Shown: positions 17,562 to 26,377, numbered from the stretch's first letter. The stretch is DNA of 64,000 bases from JACCTU01 sp963848525 (GCA_963848525.1 CAWKDZ010000005.1:248001-312000), one strand, 5' to 3'. Notes: generated by a model from the sequence alone, not told the origin. Program-made: numbers and translations.

Positions 17562-18760
17562 GCGACCTCCTCGAGCCGCCGCTCGAGGTAGGCGCGCTCG
17601 ACGGGGTTCGTCGCCAGCTCGAGCGCCCGCCGGTAGGCCGCCGCCGCTTCCGCGTGCCGCTCGAGCCGGCGCAGCAGGTCGGCGCGCGCCGCGTGCAGCA
17701 GGTGGTACTCGTCGAGACCGCTGACCCGCTCGACGGCGTCGAGGCCCGCGTCGGGGCCCCAGACCATCGCGACCGCGACGGCCTTGTTCAGCGAGACGAC
17801 CGGCGAGCCGGTCACGTCCTCGAGCGCGGCGTAGAGCGCGACGATCTGCGGCCAGTCCGTCTCCTCGGGCGTCCGCGCCTGCGCGTGCAGCGCCGCGATC
17901 GCGGCCTGGAGCTGGTACGGCCCGGGGCGGCGGAGCGAGATCGCGCGGTCGAGCAGTCGCAGCCCCTCGTCGATCCTCCGCTCGTTCCAGAGCGAGCGGT
18001 CCTGGTCCTCGAGCAGGACGAGCTCGCCGCCCGCGGTGCGCGCTTCGCGGCGAGAGTCCTGGAGCAGCATCAGCGCGACCAGGCCGACGACCTCGCCCTC
18101 GTCCGGCATCAGCACGGCGAGCAGCTTCCCGAGCCGGATCGCCTCGTCGCAGAGGTCGCGCCGCACGAGCTCGTCGCCCTCGGTCGCCGAGTAGCCCTCG
18201 TTGAAGACGAGATAGAGCACGGCGAGGACGGAACGCAGCCGCTCGGGCAGGAGGTGGTCGGGCGGAACCCGGAACGGGATCCCCGCCTCGCGGATCTTTC
18301 GCTTGGCGCGGACGAGGCGCTGCGCCAGCGTCGGCTCGGGGACGAGGAAGGCGCGCGCGATCTCGCGCGTGTGCAGCCCGGCGACCTCGCGCAGCGTGAG
18401 GGCGATGCGCGCCTCGGGCGCGAGCGCCGGATGGCAGCAGGTGAAGACGAGGCTCAGGCGCTCGTCGGGGATCGAGCTCACGTCGTCCTCCTCGGTTCGA
18501 AGCTCCTCGAGTCGCGCGAGCAGCTCGGTCTTGCGCACGAGCGTGCGCTCGCGGCGGATGCGGTCGATCGCCCGGTTGCGCGCGGTCGTGACGATCCAGG
18601 CGCCGGGATTCCTCGGCGTGCCGTCGCGGGGCCAGCGCTCGAGTGCGGTCGCGAACGCGTCCTGCACCGCGTCCTCGGCGAGGTCGAAGTCGCCGAGGAC
18701 ACGGATCAGGATCGAGACGGCGCGGCCCCATTCCTCGCGGAAGACCGCTTCAACGGTCAC
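17558..18760 (-). CDS. ECF sigma factor of the ECF42 type with a C-terminal TPR-like extension
   Basis: A 400-residue sigma factor. Region 2 is at the N terminus (DFDLAEDAVQDAFATALERW) and region 4 follows (TLREVAGLHTREIARAF). The long C-terminal helical extension has TPR-like repeats, as in ECF42 sigma factors. Those are typically encoded beside DGPF (YCII) proteins, exactly as here, with no obvious anti-sigma factor. GTG 18760 overlaps the stop of the third DGPF gene. Upstream in-frame sequence is not sigma-like. Confidence 0.88.
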   Translation of the reverse strand: MTVEAVFREEWGRAVSILIRVLGDFDLAEDAVQDAFATALERWPRDGTPRNPGAWIVTTARNRAIDRIRRERTLVRKTELLARLEELRTEEDDVSSIPDERLSLVFTCCHPALAPEARIALTLREVAGLHTREIARAFLVPEPTLAQRLVRAKRKIREAGIPFRVPPDHLLPERLRSVLAVLYLVFNEGYSATEGDELVRRDLCDEAIRLGKLLAVLMPDEGEVVGLVALMLLQDSRREARTAGGELVLLEDQDRSLWNERRIDEGLRLLDRAISLRRPGPYQLQAAIAALHAQARTPEETDWPQIVALYAALEDVTGSPVVSLNKAVAVAMVWGPDAGLDAVERVSGLDEYHLLHAARADLLRRLERHAEAAAAYRRALELATNPVERAYLERRLEEVA

Positions 18761-19128
18761 GTCTCGTCGATCAGCGGGCGGATCTCCACGGACCCGGTCT
18801 CGGCGATCGGAATGCGCGACGCGACGTCGATCGCCTGGTCGAGGTCCTCGCACTCCGCGATGAAGTAGCCGCCGACGACCTCCTTCGTCTCCGGATACGG
18901 CCCGTCCGTCACGACCACCTCGCCGTTGTCGCCGCGGATCGTCTTCGCAGTGTGAGGGGAGTCGAGCTCGAGCCCGTCGAGCTTCAAGCCCTGCTCCTCG
19001 GCCCACTGCATGAACGCGCCCCACTTCGGAAGCTCCTGCTCGCGCTCGGCTTTCGCCTCCTCAGGAGTCAGGTGCTCCCAGCGCTCGACGGCCTCAGTCG
19101 GGTTCGTGAGCAGCATCAGGTACTTCAT
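18757..19128 (-). CDS. YCII/DGPF-domain protein 3
   Basis: A 123-residue single YCII domain starting MKYLMLLTNP and carrying TDGPYPETKEVVGGYF, the signature of DGPF proteins (F replaced by Y here). It overlaps the sigma gene and the previous DGPF gene by 4 bases each. DGPF proteins accompany ECF42 sigma factors; their biochemical role is unsettled. Confidence 0.87.
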   Translation of the reverse strand: MKYLMLLTNPTEAVERWEHLTPEEAKAEREQELPKWGAFMQWAEEQGLKLDGLELDSPHTAKTIRGDNGEVVVTDGPYPETKEVVGGYFIAECEDLDQAIDVASRIPIAETGSVEIRPLIDET

Positions 19129-19478
19129 GCCGCCGCCTCCACGTACGCGGGCTGCACGACGACGACCACGCCTCGGTCGAACCCGGGAACGTGCTTGGCC
19201 AGCTCGAGCGCCTCGCCCTCGGAGTCGCACTCGAGGACGTAGAAGCCTCCGAGCTGTTCCTTCGACTCGGCGAACGGCCCGTCGGTCACCTCGATCTGCC
19301 CGTTGCGGCGCCTGACGGTGGTCGCCGCGTCGCTGGCCGCGGTCTCGGCGCCTCTGACGATCTTGTCGCCGGCTCGCTCGTGGAACGCCGAGTGCTGCTC
19401 GTAGACGGCTTCCTGCTCCTCCTTGGACATCGCGTCCCACGCGCGCTCGTCTCCGTAGATGAGCGCGAGATACTTCAT
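19125..19478 (-). CDS. YCII/DGPF-domain protein 2
   Basis: A 117-residue YCII-domain protein beginning MKYLALIYGDERAW, with TDGPFAESKEQLGGFYVLE. It overlaps its two DGPF neighbours by 4 bases each. Moderate similarity among the three suggests old tandem duplication. Confidence 0.87.
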   Translation of the reverse strand: MKYLALIYGDERAWDAMSKEEQEAVYEQHSAFHERAGDKIVRGAETAASDAATTVRRRNGQIEVTDGPFAESKEQLGGFYVLECDSEGEALELAKHVPGFDRGVVVVVQPAYVEAAA

Positions 19479-19840
19479 GCCGGGGCTTCGACCGGGAAGA
19501 CGACGACCGGCCGGACCTCGATCGTCCCGAACTTCGCGGACGGGATCTTCGCCGCCCACTCGAGCGCCTCGTCCTCGGAGTCGACGTCGACGAGGTAGTA
19601 GCCGCCGAGGACCTCCTTCGTCTCCGCGAACGGCCCGTCGGTCGTGTCGGCCTCGCCGTCGCGGACACGGATCGACTTCGCCGTGCTCGTCGGCTGGAGC
19701 GCGTCGCCCGCGACGTGCTTCCCCGAGCTCTTGAGCGCCTCGGTGTAGGCCATGTACTCGCCCATCACGGTGCGCTGGTCCTCCTCGGACATCGAGCTCC
19801 ACGTGTCCTCGGAGTCGTAGATCAGAAGCATGTACTGCAT
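19475..19840 (-). CDS. YCII/DGPF-domain protein 1, first of the ECF42 cluster
   Basis: A 121-residue YCII protein beginning MQYMLLIYDSEDTW with TDGPFAETKEVLGGYYL. It has a strong ribosome binding site, AAGGAGG, 5 bases before its ATG, unlike the many leaderless genes here. It heads the run DGPF-DGPF-DGPF-sigma-VOC, possibly extending to the DDAH gene. Confidence 0.88.
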   Translation of the reverse strand: MQYMLLIYDSEDTWSSMSEEDQRTVMGEYMAYTEALKSSGKHVAGDALQPTSTAKSIRVRDGEADTTDGPFAETKEVLGGYYLVDVDSEDEALEWAAKIPSAKFGTIEVRPVVVFPVEAPA

Positions 19841-19869
19841 GCGACCTCCTTTGGGATCGTCTTCATCCT

Positions 19870-20337
19870 CTACGACGAAGGCGGGCCCGCGAAATCGACA
19901 GGCTTGGTGTAGTAGAGGAGGACGTCGTCGATGACGAGCGGCTCGCCGCGGATCGGGATCTTCCCGCGGACGCGCTCGGGCGGGACGGCCGCGCGGACGT
20001 AGCCGAGCCGCTCGTAGAGCCGCTGCGCGTCGGGATTGGAGTCGCTGACGCCGAGCGACGTGGCTCTGTGGCCGCGGGCCGCGGCACGGCGCTCGGCCTC
20101 CTGCACGAGCGCGGTGCCGATCCCACACCCGCGCCTGGCCGGGAGCACGAACATGTCCTGGAGCGCGGGCACGCCGAGCTTCGTCTCCTCCCAGGCGACG
20201 TGGACGTGGCCGACCGGCTCGCCGCCGTCCCAGGCCACGAGGTACGCGGAGGGCCGCTCGGCGTCGAGCCGGTGCAGCGGCAACACCGCGTAGGCGCGGG
20301 CGAGCTCGTCGATGCGAAGCTCGCGGACCTCGATCAC
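19870..20337 (-). CDS. GNAT-family N-acetyltransferase
   Basis: A 155-residue GNAT protein. The acetyl-CoA loop is RRGCGIGTALV and the C-terminal SNPDAQRLYERLGY is typical. GTG 20337 overlaps the helicase stop by 4 bases, so it is translated with the helicase. The acceptor substrate is not identifiable. Confidence 0.82.
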   Translation of the reverse strand: MIEVRELRIDELARAYAVLPLHRLDAERPSAYLVAWDGGEPVGHVHVAWEETKLGVPALQDMFVLPARRGCGIGTALVQEAERRAAARGHRATSLGVSDSNPDAQRLYERLGYVRAAVPPERVRGKIPIRGEPLVIDDVLLYYTKPVDFAGPPSS

Positions 20338-22562
20338 GACTCGAGCAGGCGGCGCAGGAGCGTGAGCGCGCCGCCCTTGTCGAGCGGCTCGTTCAGGTTG
20401 CCGCACTTCGGCGACTGCACGCAGGAGGGGCAGCCGCTCTGGCACGGGCAGCCCGCGAGCATCCGCGCGGTGTCCTCGACCCAGCCCTCGAAGATCTCGA
20501 AGCCGCGCTCGGTGATCCCGACCCCGCCCGGGTGGCCGTCGTAGACGAAGATCGTCGGCCGGCCGGTCTGCGGGTGCACGTTCGTCGAGAGCCCGCCGAT
20601 GTCCCAGCGGTCGCACATCGCCCAGAGCGGGAGCAGCGCGATCATCGCGTGCTCGGCGGCGTGGAGCGTGCCGAGCAGGACCGGCTCACGGTCGAGGTCC
20701 GCGAGCTGCTCGGGCTCGGGCAGATACCAGACCGCCTCGGTCTCGAACTCGGTCTGCGGCAGCTCGAGCCGGACGAGGTCGATGGTGGACTGGTCTCGGA
20801 TCGACTTGCGCTGGTAGCCGACGACCTGCTCGGTGACGACGACGCGGCCGAACGTGACCTCCATCCCCAGACGGCGCTCCGTCCTCAGCGGCTCGGCGAT
20901 CTCGGTCGTCGTCTCCTTCTTCGGCTGCGTGTACCAGTCGCCGGTGAACGGCTCGACGAGAGCGTGTCGTGCCTCGAGGTCGAGCTCGCGGACGAGGTAC
21001 TGCTCGCCGAGGTGCAGGTAGACGGCGCCGTCGTGCACGGTCGAGTAGGCGCGCTCGCGCTCGACGATCCCGAGCAGCGTCCCGTCCTCCACGTCGACGA
21101 CCGAGAACGAGTCGGGCGTCGTCGAGCGGAGGGGGATCTGCGCGGCCGGGTACTCGCGTCCCGCCCAGACCCAGCCGCGCGGCGTCTTCTTCAGCTCGGG
21201 CAGCGCAGCCGCGCGCTCGAGCGCCGGCTCGCCGAGCGTTGCGCGGTCGGCGTCGTCGATCGGCGCCTCGAACGCCGCCGAGCGGACGTGGCCGTCGAGC
21301 ACGCGCGGGTTCGCGTAGTCGAGGATCGCTGCTTCGACTCGGCGCGCGAGCAGCGTCTCGGGCTCGCGCATGAAGTACTGGTCGAGCGCGTCCTCGCTCG
21401 CCACGAGCACGGCCAGGCCGTGGCCGCGTCGCCCCGCGCGCCCCCACTGCTGGCGGAGGGACGCCATCGTCCCGGGGAAGCCGACCGAGATCGCGCAGTC
21501 GAGCAGGCCGATGTCGATCCCGAGCTCGAGCGCATCCGTCGCCGAGACGCCGAGCAACTCGCCCTCGACGAGGCGCCGCTCGATCTCGCGCCGCTGTTGC
21601 GGCGTGTAGCCGGCGCGGTACGGGGCGAGCCGCTTGCGCAGGTCCGCGTCGAGGCGGTCGGCGGCGAAGCGGTGGATCAGCTCCGCGGCTCGGCGGCTTT
21701 TCGCAAAGCAGATCGTTCGGAGGCCGCGCTGCGCGAGGTCGGCGAGCAGTCGTGACGCGTCTCCGAGCGCGGACGCGCGCACGCCGAGCTCCTCGTCGAG
21801 CAGCTCCGGGTTCCAGAGGACGACCGTTCGCTCCGCGCGCGGCGCGCCGTCCTCGCCGACGACGGTCGTCTCCACGCCGAGCAGGCTGCGGGCGAGCTCG
21901 CCCGGGTTCGCGATCGTTGCCGTCGCGAGGAGGAACTGCGGCTCGGCGCCGTACATCGCCGCGGCGCGGCGCAATCGCCTGAGCACGTTGCCGACGTGCG
22001 AGCCGAAGACCCCGCGGTAGACGTGCGCCTCGTCGACGACGACGTAGCGGAGGTTCTGGAGCACGTCGCCCCAGCGGTCGTGGTGCGGGAGGACGCCGAC
22101 GTGGAGCATGTCGGGGTTCGTCAGGATCAGGTTCGCCCACTTGCGGATCTGCCAGCGGCGGTCGAGCTCGGTGTCGCCGTCGTAGATCGCCGCGCGCACG
22201 CGCGGGACGTTCAGCGTCTGGAGCGTGCGCAGCTGGTCCTGCGCGAGCGCCTTGGTCGGATAGAGGTAGAGCGCGCGGTTCTTCGGCTCGCGAGCGAGCG
22301 CGTCGAGGACGGGGAGGTTGAAGGCGAGCGTCTTCCCGCTCGCGGTCCCGGTCGTGACGATCACGTGCTCGCCGCGTTGCGCGGCGTCCCAGGTCTCGCG
22401 CTGGTGCGAGAAGAGGGCGTCGTGCTGGAGCCGCTCGCGGACGCGCGCGTCCAGCCCGTCGGGGATCGGCTCGAGCCGGGGCACGCGGGCCTGCTCGGTC
22501 GACACGTGCGCGACCTCCTCACCCTCGAGCAGGTCACCCCAGACCGGTGCCTCGACCGCCAC
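20334..22562 (-). CDS. DEAD/DEAH-box helicase with C-terminal DUF1998 zinc-binding region (MrfA/YprA-like)
   Basis: A 742-residue superfamily 2 helicase. Motif I is TGTASGKTLAF, motif II is VVDEAHVYRG, motif III is ATATIANP, and QWGRAGRRG is motif VI. The C-terminal DUF1998 region has the four-cysteine cluster CPCQSGCPSCVQSPKC. The architecture matches Bacillus MrfA/YprA, a DNA-repair helicase acting with MrfB; no MrfB exonuclease is adjacent. It starts at GTG 22562, back to back with the thi operon. Confidence 0.9.
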   Translation of the reverse strand: MAVEAPVWGDLLEGEEVAHVSTEQARVPRLEPIPDGLDARVRERLQHDALFSHQRETWDAAQRGEHVIVTTGTASGKTLAFNLPVLDALAREPKNRALYLYPTKALAQDQLRTLQTLNVPRVRAAIYDGDTELDRRWQIRKWANLILTNPDMLHVGVLPHHDRWGDVLQNLRYVVVDEAHVYRGVFGSHVGNVLRRLRRAAAMYGAEPQFLLATATIANPGELARSLLGVETTVVGEDGAPRAERTVVLWNPELLDEELGVRASALGDASRLLADLAQRGLRTICFAKSRRAAELIHRFAADRLDADLRKRLAPYRAGYTPQQRREIERRLVEGELLGVSATDALELGIDIGLLDCAISVGFPGTMASLRQQWGRAGRRGHGLAVLVASEDALDQYFMREPETLLARRVEAAILDYANPRVLDGHVRSAAFEAPIDDADRATLGEPALERAAALPELKKTPRGWVWAGREYPAAQIPLRSTTPDSFSVVDVEDGTLLGIVERERAYSTVHDGAVYLHLGEQYLVRELDLEARHALVEPFTGDWYTQPKKETTTEIAEPLRTERRLGMEVTFGRVVVTEQVVGYQRKSIRDQSTIDLVRLELPQTEFETEAVWYLPEPEQLADLDREPVLLGTLHAAEHAMIALLPLWAMCDRWDIGGLSTNVHPQTGRPTIFVYDGHPGGVGITERGFEIFEGWVEDTARMLAGCPCQSGCPSCVQSPKCGNLNEPLDKGGALTLLRRLLES

Positions 22563-22635
22563 CCGCCAATCGTGCCCGTCGAGCCGCTGTCACGCGAAGA
22601 CGCTGTGGACGAGTCGGCACGAAATCGTTACGACA

Positions 22636-22660
22636 AGTGTCTGGCACAGTGCCAGACACT
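22636..22660. repeat. Perfect 25-bp palindrome upstream of the TPP riboswitch
   Basis: AGTGTCTGGCAC at 22636-22647 and its exact reverse complement GTGCCAGACACT at 22649-22660 flank a single A. It lies in the divergent region between the helicase and the thi operon, about 13 bases before the riboswitch. It could be an operator for a dimeric regulator, a hairpin or a repetitive palindrome. I found no second copy in the window. Confidence 0.8.
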
Positions 22661-22673
22661 GCCGGGGTACCAT

Positions 22674-22752
22674 CGAGGAGACCGGGGTGCCGCGCGCGGC
22701 GCGGCTGAGATCACACCCGCAGAACCTGATCCGGGTAATGCCGGCGAAGGGA
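22674..22752 (+). promoter_or_regulatory. TPP riboswitch (THI element)
   Basis: The conserved blocks are all present in order: CGGGGTGCC at about 22683, GGCTGAGATCACACCC, then GAACCTGATCCGGGTAATGCC and GGCGAAGGGA. They form the thiamine pyrophosphate-binding core. The final GAAGGGAG lies right before the TTG start of thiD and doubles as its ribosome binding site, so control is probably translational: TPP binding would hide it. Confidence 0.96.
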
Positions 22753-22757
22753 GCAGC

Positions 22758-23534
22758 TTGATCCCACGTGCACTGACCATCGCGACGTCCGATTCGGGCG
22801 GCGGGGCCGGCATCCAGGCCGACCTGAAGGCGTTCGCGGCCGCAGGCGTGCACGGGATGTCGGCGCTCGTCGCGCTCACGGCGCAGAACACTCGTGCGGT
22901 CACGGCCGTGCACGAGCTGCCGCCGGAGTTCGTGCGCGAGCAGCTGGACGCGATCTGGGACGACCTCGGCGCCGACGCCGCGAAGACAGGGATGCTGTTC
23001 TCGAAGCGGCTGATCGCCGCCGTCGCGGAGTTCCTCGAGGAGCACCGCGTGCCGCTCGTCGTCGATCCGGTGATGGTCGCGAGCTCGGGCGCTCAGCTGC
23101 TGCTTCCGGACGCCGTCGAGACGCTCGTGGGCCGGCTCTTTCCGCTGGCGACCGTGGTCACGCCGAACCTGAACGAGGCGGTGGCATTGGCCGGTGCCGA
23201 AGGGACGCGGCGCGAGCTCGCCGAGAAGCTGCACGAGCTCGGCGCGCCGGCGGTCGTCGTCACGGGCGGTCACGGCGACGAGCCGGTCGACCACCTCTTC
23301 GACGGCGAGCGGCACGTGGAGATCGCCGTCGAGCGGCACGACGTGCCCGCGACGCACGGCGCCGGCTGCACGCACTCCGCGACGCTCGCCGCCGAGCTTG
23401 CGAAGGGCGCCTCGCTCGAGGACGCGGCCCGGACGGCAGCGCACGTCGCGTCCGAGGCAGTGCGGAACGGCCTCGTGGAGCTCGGCGCGGGCGAAGGCCC
23501 AGTCGACGTCTTGAACATGAAAGGAGCCGCGTGA
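22758..23534 (+). CDS. thiD: Hydroxymethylpyrimidine/phosphomethylpyrimidine kinase ThiD
   Basis: Phosphorylates HMP and HMP-P to make the pyrimidine half of thiamine. The 258-residue ribokinase-fold protein has SDSGGGAGIQADLKAF at the start, VDPVMVASSG in the middle and HGAGCTHSATLAAELA with the catalytic cysteine loop. The TTG start at 22758 follows the riboswitch sequestering region. It overlaps thiM by 4 bases. Confidence 0.95.
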   Translation: MIPRALTIATSDSGGGAGIQADLKAFAAAGVHGMSALVALTAQNTRAVTAVHELPPEFVREQLDAIWDDLGADAAKTGMLFSKRLIAAVAEFLEEHRVPLVVDPVMVASSGAQLLLPDAVETLVGRLFPLATVVTPNLNEAVALAGAEGTRRELAEKLHELGAPAVVVTGGHGDEPVDHLFDGERHVEIAVERHDVPATHGAGCTHSATLAAELAKGASLEDAARTAAHVASEAVRNGLVELGAGEGPVDVLNMKGAA

Positions 23535-24322
23535 TCGACGCGGGAGCGACGCTCGGGCGGATCCGCGAGACGAAGCCCCTGGTCCACAACATCACGAACT
23601 ACGTCGTCATGAACGAGACCGCGAACGCGATCCTCGCGCTCGGCGCGCTGCCGGTGATGGCGCACGCACGCGAGGAGGTCGAGGAGATGATCGGGCTCGC
23701 GAGCGCGCTCGTGATCAACATCGGCACGCTCTCGCCGCCCTGGGTCGAGGCGATGCTCGCGGCGGCAAAGGCGGCGAACGCGAAGGACATCCCCGTCGTG
23801 GTCGACCCCGTCGGCGCCGGCGCGACGCGGTACCGGACCGAGACGGCGAAGCGGCTCCTCGGCGAGGTCGACGTGACTGTCCTGCGGGGCAACGCGGGCG
23901 AGATCGCGACGCTCGTCGGCGCCGAGGCGGAGGTGCGCGGCGTCGAGTCGATCGCCGCGGGCGGCGACCCGGCCGAGCTCGCGCGCGAGGCGGCGCGCAC
24001 GCTCGACGTGGTCGCGTCGGTGACCGGGCCCGTCGACCACGTCTCAGACGGCGAGACGGTGCTCGCGGTGGCCAACGGCCACGGGCTGCTCGCGACGGTG
24101 ACCGGCACGGGCTGCATGTCGACCGCGATCACCGGCTGCTTTGCGGCCGCCAAGCGCGACGCGCCGCTCGAGGCCGCGGCCGAGGCGCTGGCCGCGTTCG
24201 GCGTCGCGGGCGAGGACGCGGCGAAGGAAGCGCGCGGCCCCGGCTCGTTCCACGCGGCGCTCTACGACGCGCTCTTCAACCTCGACCCGACCACACTCGC
24301 AGGCCGCGCGAGGATCTCGTGA
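23531..24322 (+). CDS. thiM: Hydroxyethylthiazole kinase ThiM
   Basis: Phosphorylates the salvaged thiazole alcohol. The 263-residue protein has PLVHNITNYVVMNETAN at the start, VVDPVGAGATRYRT, RGNAGEI, and TGTGCMSTAI with the catalytic Cys. GTG 23531 overlaps the thiD stop. Its presence points to salvage; no thiC or thiG is in the window. Confidence 0.95.
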   Translation: MIDAGATLGRIRETKPLVHNITNYVVMNETANAILALGALPVMAHAREEVEEMIGLASALVINIGTLSPPWVEAMLAAAKAANAKDIPVVVDPVGAGATRYRTETAKRLLGEVDVTVLRGNAGEIATLVGAEAEVRGVESIAAGGDPAELAREAARTLDVVASVTGPVDHVSDGETVLAVANGHGLLATVTGTGCMSTAITGCFAAAKRDAPLEAAAEALAAFGVAGEDAAKEARGPGSFHAALYDALFNLDPTTLAGRARIS

Positions 24323-24879
24323 AGCTCCACGTCCTCGTCGACGACCTGGGCACGGCGCGCGCGGCAGTCTCTGAGGGCGCAACCGTCGTCCAGCTGCGCG
24401 TCAAAGGCGCCTCGACCGACGAGCTGGTCGAGCGGGGCAAGCCGTTTCGCGACCTGGGCGCGACGTTCGTCATCAACGACGACGTCGAGGCGGCGCTCGA
24501 GCTCGGTGCGGACGGCGTCCATCTCGGCCGGTCGGACGAAGGCGCCGAACGCGCGCTCGCCGCGGGGCTCCTCGTCGGCCTCTCCGTCTGGGACGTCGGA
24601 GAGGCGATCGCGGCCGAACGCTCAGGAGCGACGTACCTCGGCGCGGGACCGATCTACGCGACGCCGTCGAAACCCGACGCCGACCCGCCGATCGGCCTCG
24701 ACGGCCTGGCCGGAATCGTCGACGCAGTCGAAGTCCCGGTCGTCGCGATCGGCGGGATCGACGCGACGAACGCGGCGGCCTGCATCGCGGCCGGTGCCGA
24801 CGGCGTCGCGGTCATCCGAGCGGCGCGCGATGCCCGCGCCTTGACCGAGGCGCTCGATGGAGCTTTCGCGGCTCGGTGA
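24319..24879 (+). CDS. thiE: Thiamine-phosphate synthase ThiE
   Basis: Joins HMP-PP and thiazole phosphate to thiamine phosphate. The 186-residue TIM barrel carries VQLRVKGAS, FVINDDVEAALELGADGVHLG and YLGAGPIYATPSKPDA, followed by AIGGIDATN. It is slightly short at the N terminus compared with many ThiE proteins. GTG 24319 overlaps thiM by 4 bases and its end overlaps thiL by 23. Confidence 0.94.
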   Translation: MKLHVLVDDLGTARAAVSEGATVVQLRVKGASTDELVERGKPFRDLGATFVINDDVEAALELGADGVHLGRSDEGAERALAAGLLVGLSVWDVGEAIAAERSGATYLGAGPIYATPSKPDADPPIGLDGLAGIVDAVEVPVVAIGGIDATNAAACIAAGADGVAVIRAARDARALTEALDGAFAAR

Positions 24880-25651
24880 GTTCGGGCTCCTGGCGGAGCT
24901 CGAGCGGCGCGGCCTGGCCCAGGCGATCGAGCACGACGCCGCCGCCGTGGACGGGCTCGTGCTCACCCAGGACGCGCTCGTCGAAGGCGTGCACTTCCGC
25001 TTCGACTGGATCTCGTGGCGCGACCTCGGCTGGCGGGCCGCCGCGGTCAACCTCAGCGACCTGGCCGCCTCGGGCGCGGAGCCGGTCGGCCTGATGGTCA
25101 CGCTCGCCGCGCCGGGCCGAACCTTGCTCGAGGACGTGCTCGAGCTCTACGAAGGGATCGGCGAGACGGGGGTGCCGGTGCTCGGCGGCGACACCACCCG
25201 CGCGGACGTGCTCGTGCTGAGCGTCACCGCCGTCGGTCGTTCGGAGCGCGTTCCCGGGCGCGGCGGCGCTCGTCCGGGCGACCTGCTCGTCGTCACCGGC
25301 CCGCTCGGCGCGGCCTCGGCGGCCTTCCGGAACGGCCATTACGTGCGGCCGCCGCTCCGCGTCGCCGAAGGACGCCGCCTGGCCGAGGTCGCGACCGCGA
25401 TGCTCGACGTCTCCGACGGGCTCGCGCAGGACGCCGGCCACATCGCGCGCCGCTCGGGCGTGCGCTGCGCAATCGACGTCGAGGCCGTCCCGCTCGGCGA
25501 GGGGGCGACCGTGGACGATCTCGCGTTCGGTGAGGACTTCGAGCTACTGGCGGCGACGCCCGATCCGCTCGACTTCACGGTGATCGGCCGCTGCGAGGAG
25601 GGCGAGGGCGTCACCGGCCTCGAGCTGCGCGGCTGGGACCACTTCCGCTAG
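24857..25651 (+). CDS. thiL: Thiamine-monophosphate kinase ThiL, compact form
   Basis: Makes thiamine pyrophosphate from thiamine phosphate. LGEFGLLAEL starts the protein, HDAAAVDG replaces the usual GDDAAV, and NLSDLAASGAEP, GGDTTRAD and LDVSDGLAQDAGHIA are recognisable. At 264 residues it is about 50-60 shorter than typical ThiL, mainly at the C terminus. Last gene of the thi operon; its stop shares CTAG with the convergent GT2 gene. Confidence 0.9.
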   Translation: MELSRLGEFGLLAELERRGLAQAIEHDAAAVDGLVLTQDALVEGVHFRFDWISWRDLGWRAAAVNLSDLAASGAEPVGLMVTLAAPGRTLLEDVLELYEGIGETGVPVLGGDTTRADVLVLSVTAVGRSERVPGRGGARPGDLLVVTGPLGAASAAFRNGHYVRPPLRVAEGRRLAEVATAMLDVSDGLAQDAGHIARRSGVRCAIDVEAVPLGEGATVDDLAFGEDFELLAATPDPLDFTVIGRCEEGEGVTGLELRGWDHFR

Positions 25652-26358
25652 AGACGACCGGCAAGGGCCGCGAAGCGCAGCGCCGGCACCTTCCAGACCG
25701 CCTCGAGCACGATCGCGCGCGACATCTTCGAGCCGCCCTCCTCGCGGTCGACGAACGTGATCGGGACCTCGACGACGCGGAAGCCCTTGCGCAGCGTCCG
25801 GTAGGTGCCCTCGATCTGGAACGCGTAGCCCTTCGAGTCGATCGCGTCGAGGTCGATCGTCTCGAGCACGTTCCGCCGGTAGCACTTGAAGCCGCCGGTG
25901 AGGTCGCGGAGGCGCGTCTGCAGCCAGACCTGCGCGTAGACGCAGCCGCCGCGGGAGATGAACCGGCGCACGAGCCCCCAGTTCGGGATCGAGCCGCCGG
26001 GGACATAGCGGGAGCCGAGGACGAGGTCGGCACCGTCGTCGGCGGCCGCGATCAGGCGGCGCACGTCCTGCGGGTCGTGCGAGAAGTCGCAGTCCATCTC
26101 GAGGACGAGCTCGGCGCCGGTGGCGAGCGCGCGCCTGAAGCCGTCGAGGTACGCAGGCCCGAGCCCCTCCTTGCGCGGGCGGTGGAGCACGTCGACCGCC
26201 TCCAGCTCGGCCGCGAGCCGGTCCGCTATCTCGCCGGTCCCGTCCGGCGAGTTGTCGTCGACCACGAGCACGCCGACGCCTTCGGCCACGAGCGCGCGCA
26301 CCATGCGCTCGACGTTCTCGCGCTCGTTGTAGGTGGGGAGGCAGACGGTCGCCCGCAC
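25648..26358 (-). CDS. Polyprenol-phosphate mannosyltransferase-like GT2 glycosyltransferase
   Basis: A 236-residue GT-A glycosyltransferase. CLPTYNERENVERMVRAL opens it, VVDDNSPDGTG and EMDCDFSHDP hold the sugar-nucleotide and metal-binding acids, and GFKCYRR follows. This matches dolichol/polyprenol monophosphate mannose synthase catalytic domains. No acyltransferase or C-terminal membrane segments are fused. GTG 26358 lies 19 bases from the divergent polX start. Confidence 0.87.
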   Translation of the reverse strand: MRATVCLPTYNERENVERMVRALVAEGVGVLVVDDNSPDGTGEIADRLAAELEAVDVLHRPRKEGLGPAYLDGFRRALATGAELVLEMDCDFSHDPQDVRRLIAAADDGADLVLGSRYVPGGSIPNWGLVRRFISRGGCVYAQVWLQTRLRDLTGGFKCYRRNVLETIDLDAIDSKGYAFQIEGTYRTLRKGFRVVEVPITFVDREEGGSKMSRAIVLEAVWKVPALRFAALAGRL

Positions 26359-26363
26359 GGCCG

Positions 26364-26369
26364 TACTAT
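26364..26369 (+). promoter_or_regulatory. Overlapping divergent -10 elements between GT2 and polX
   Basis: TACTAT reads toward polX, 8 bases before its GTG. On the other strand the same bases read GATAGT toward the GT2 start, 6 bases away. The 19-base gap leaves no room for separate promoters or leaders. Confidence 0.45.
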
Positions 26370-26377
26370 CACGGTCC

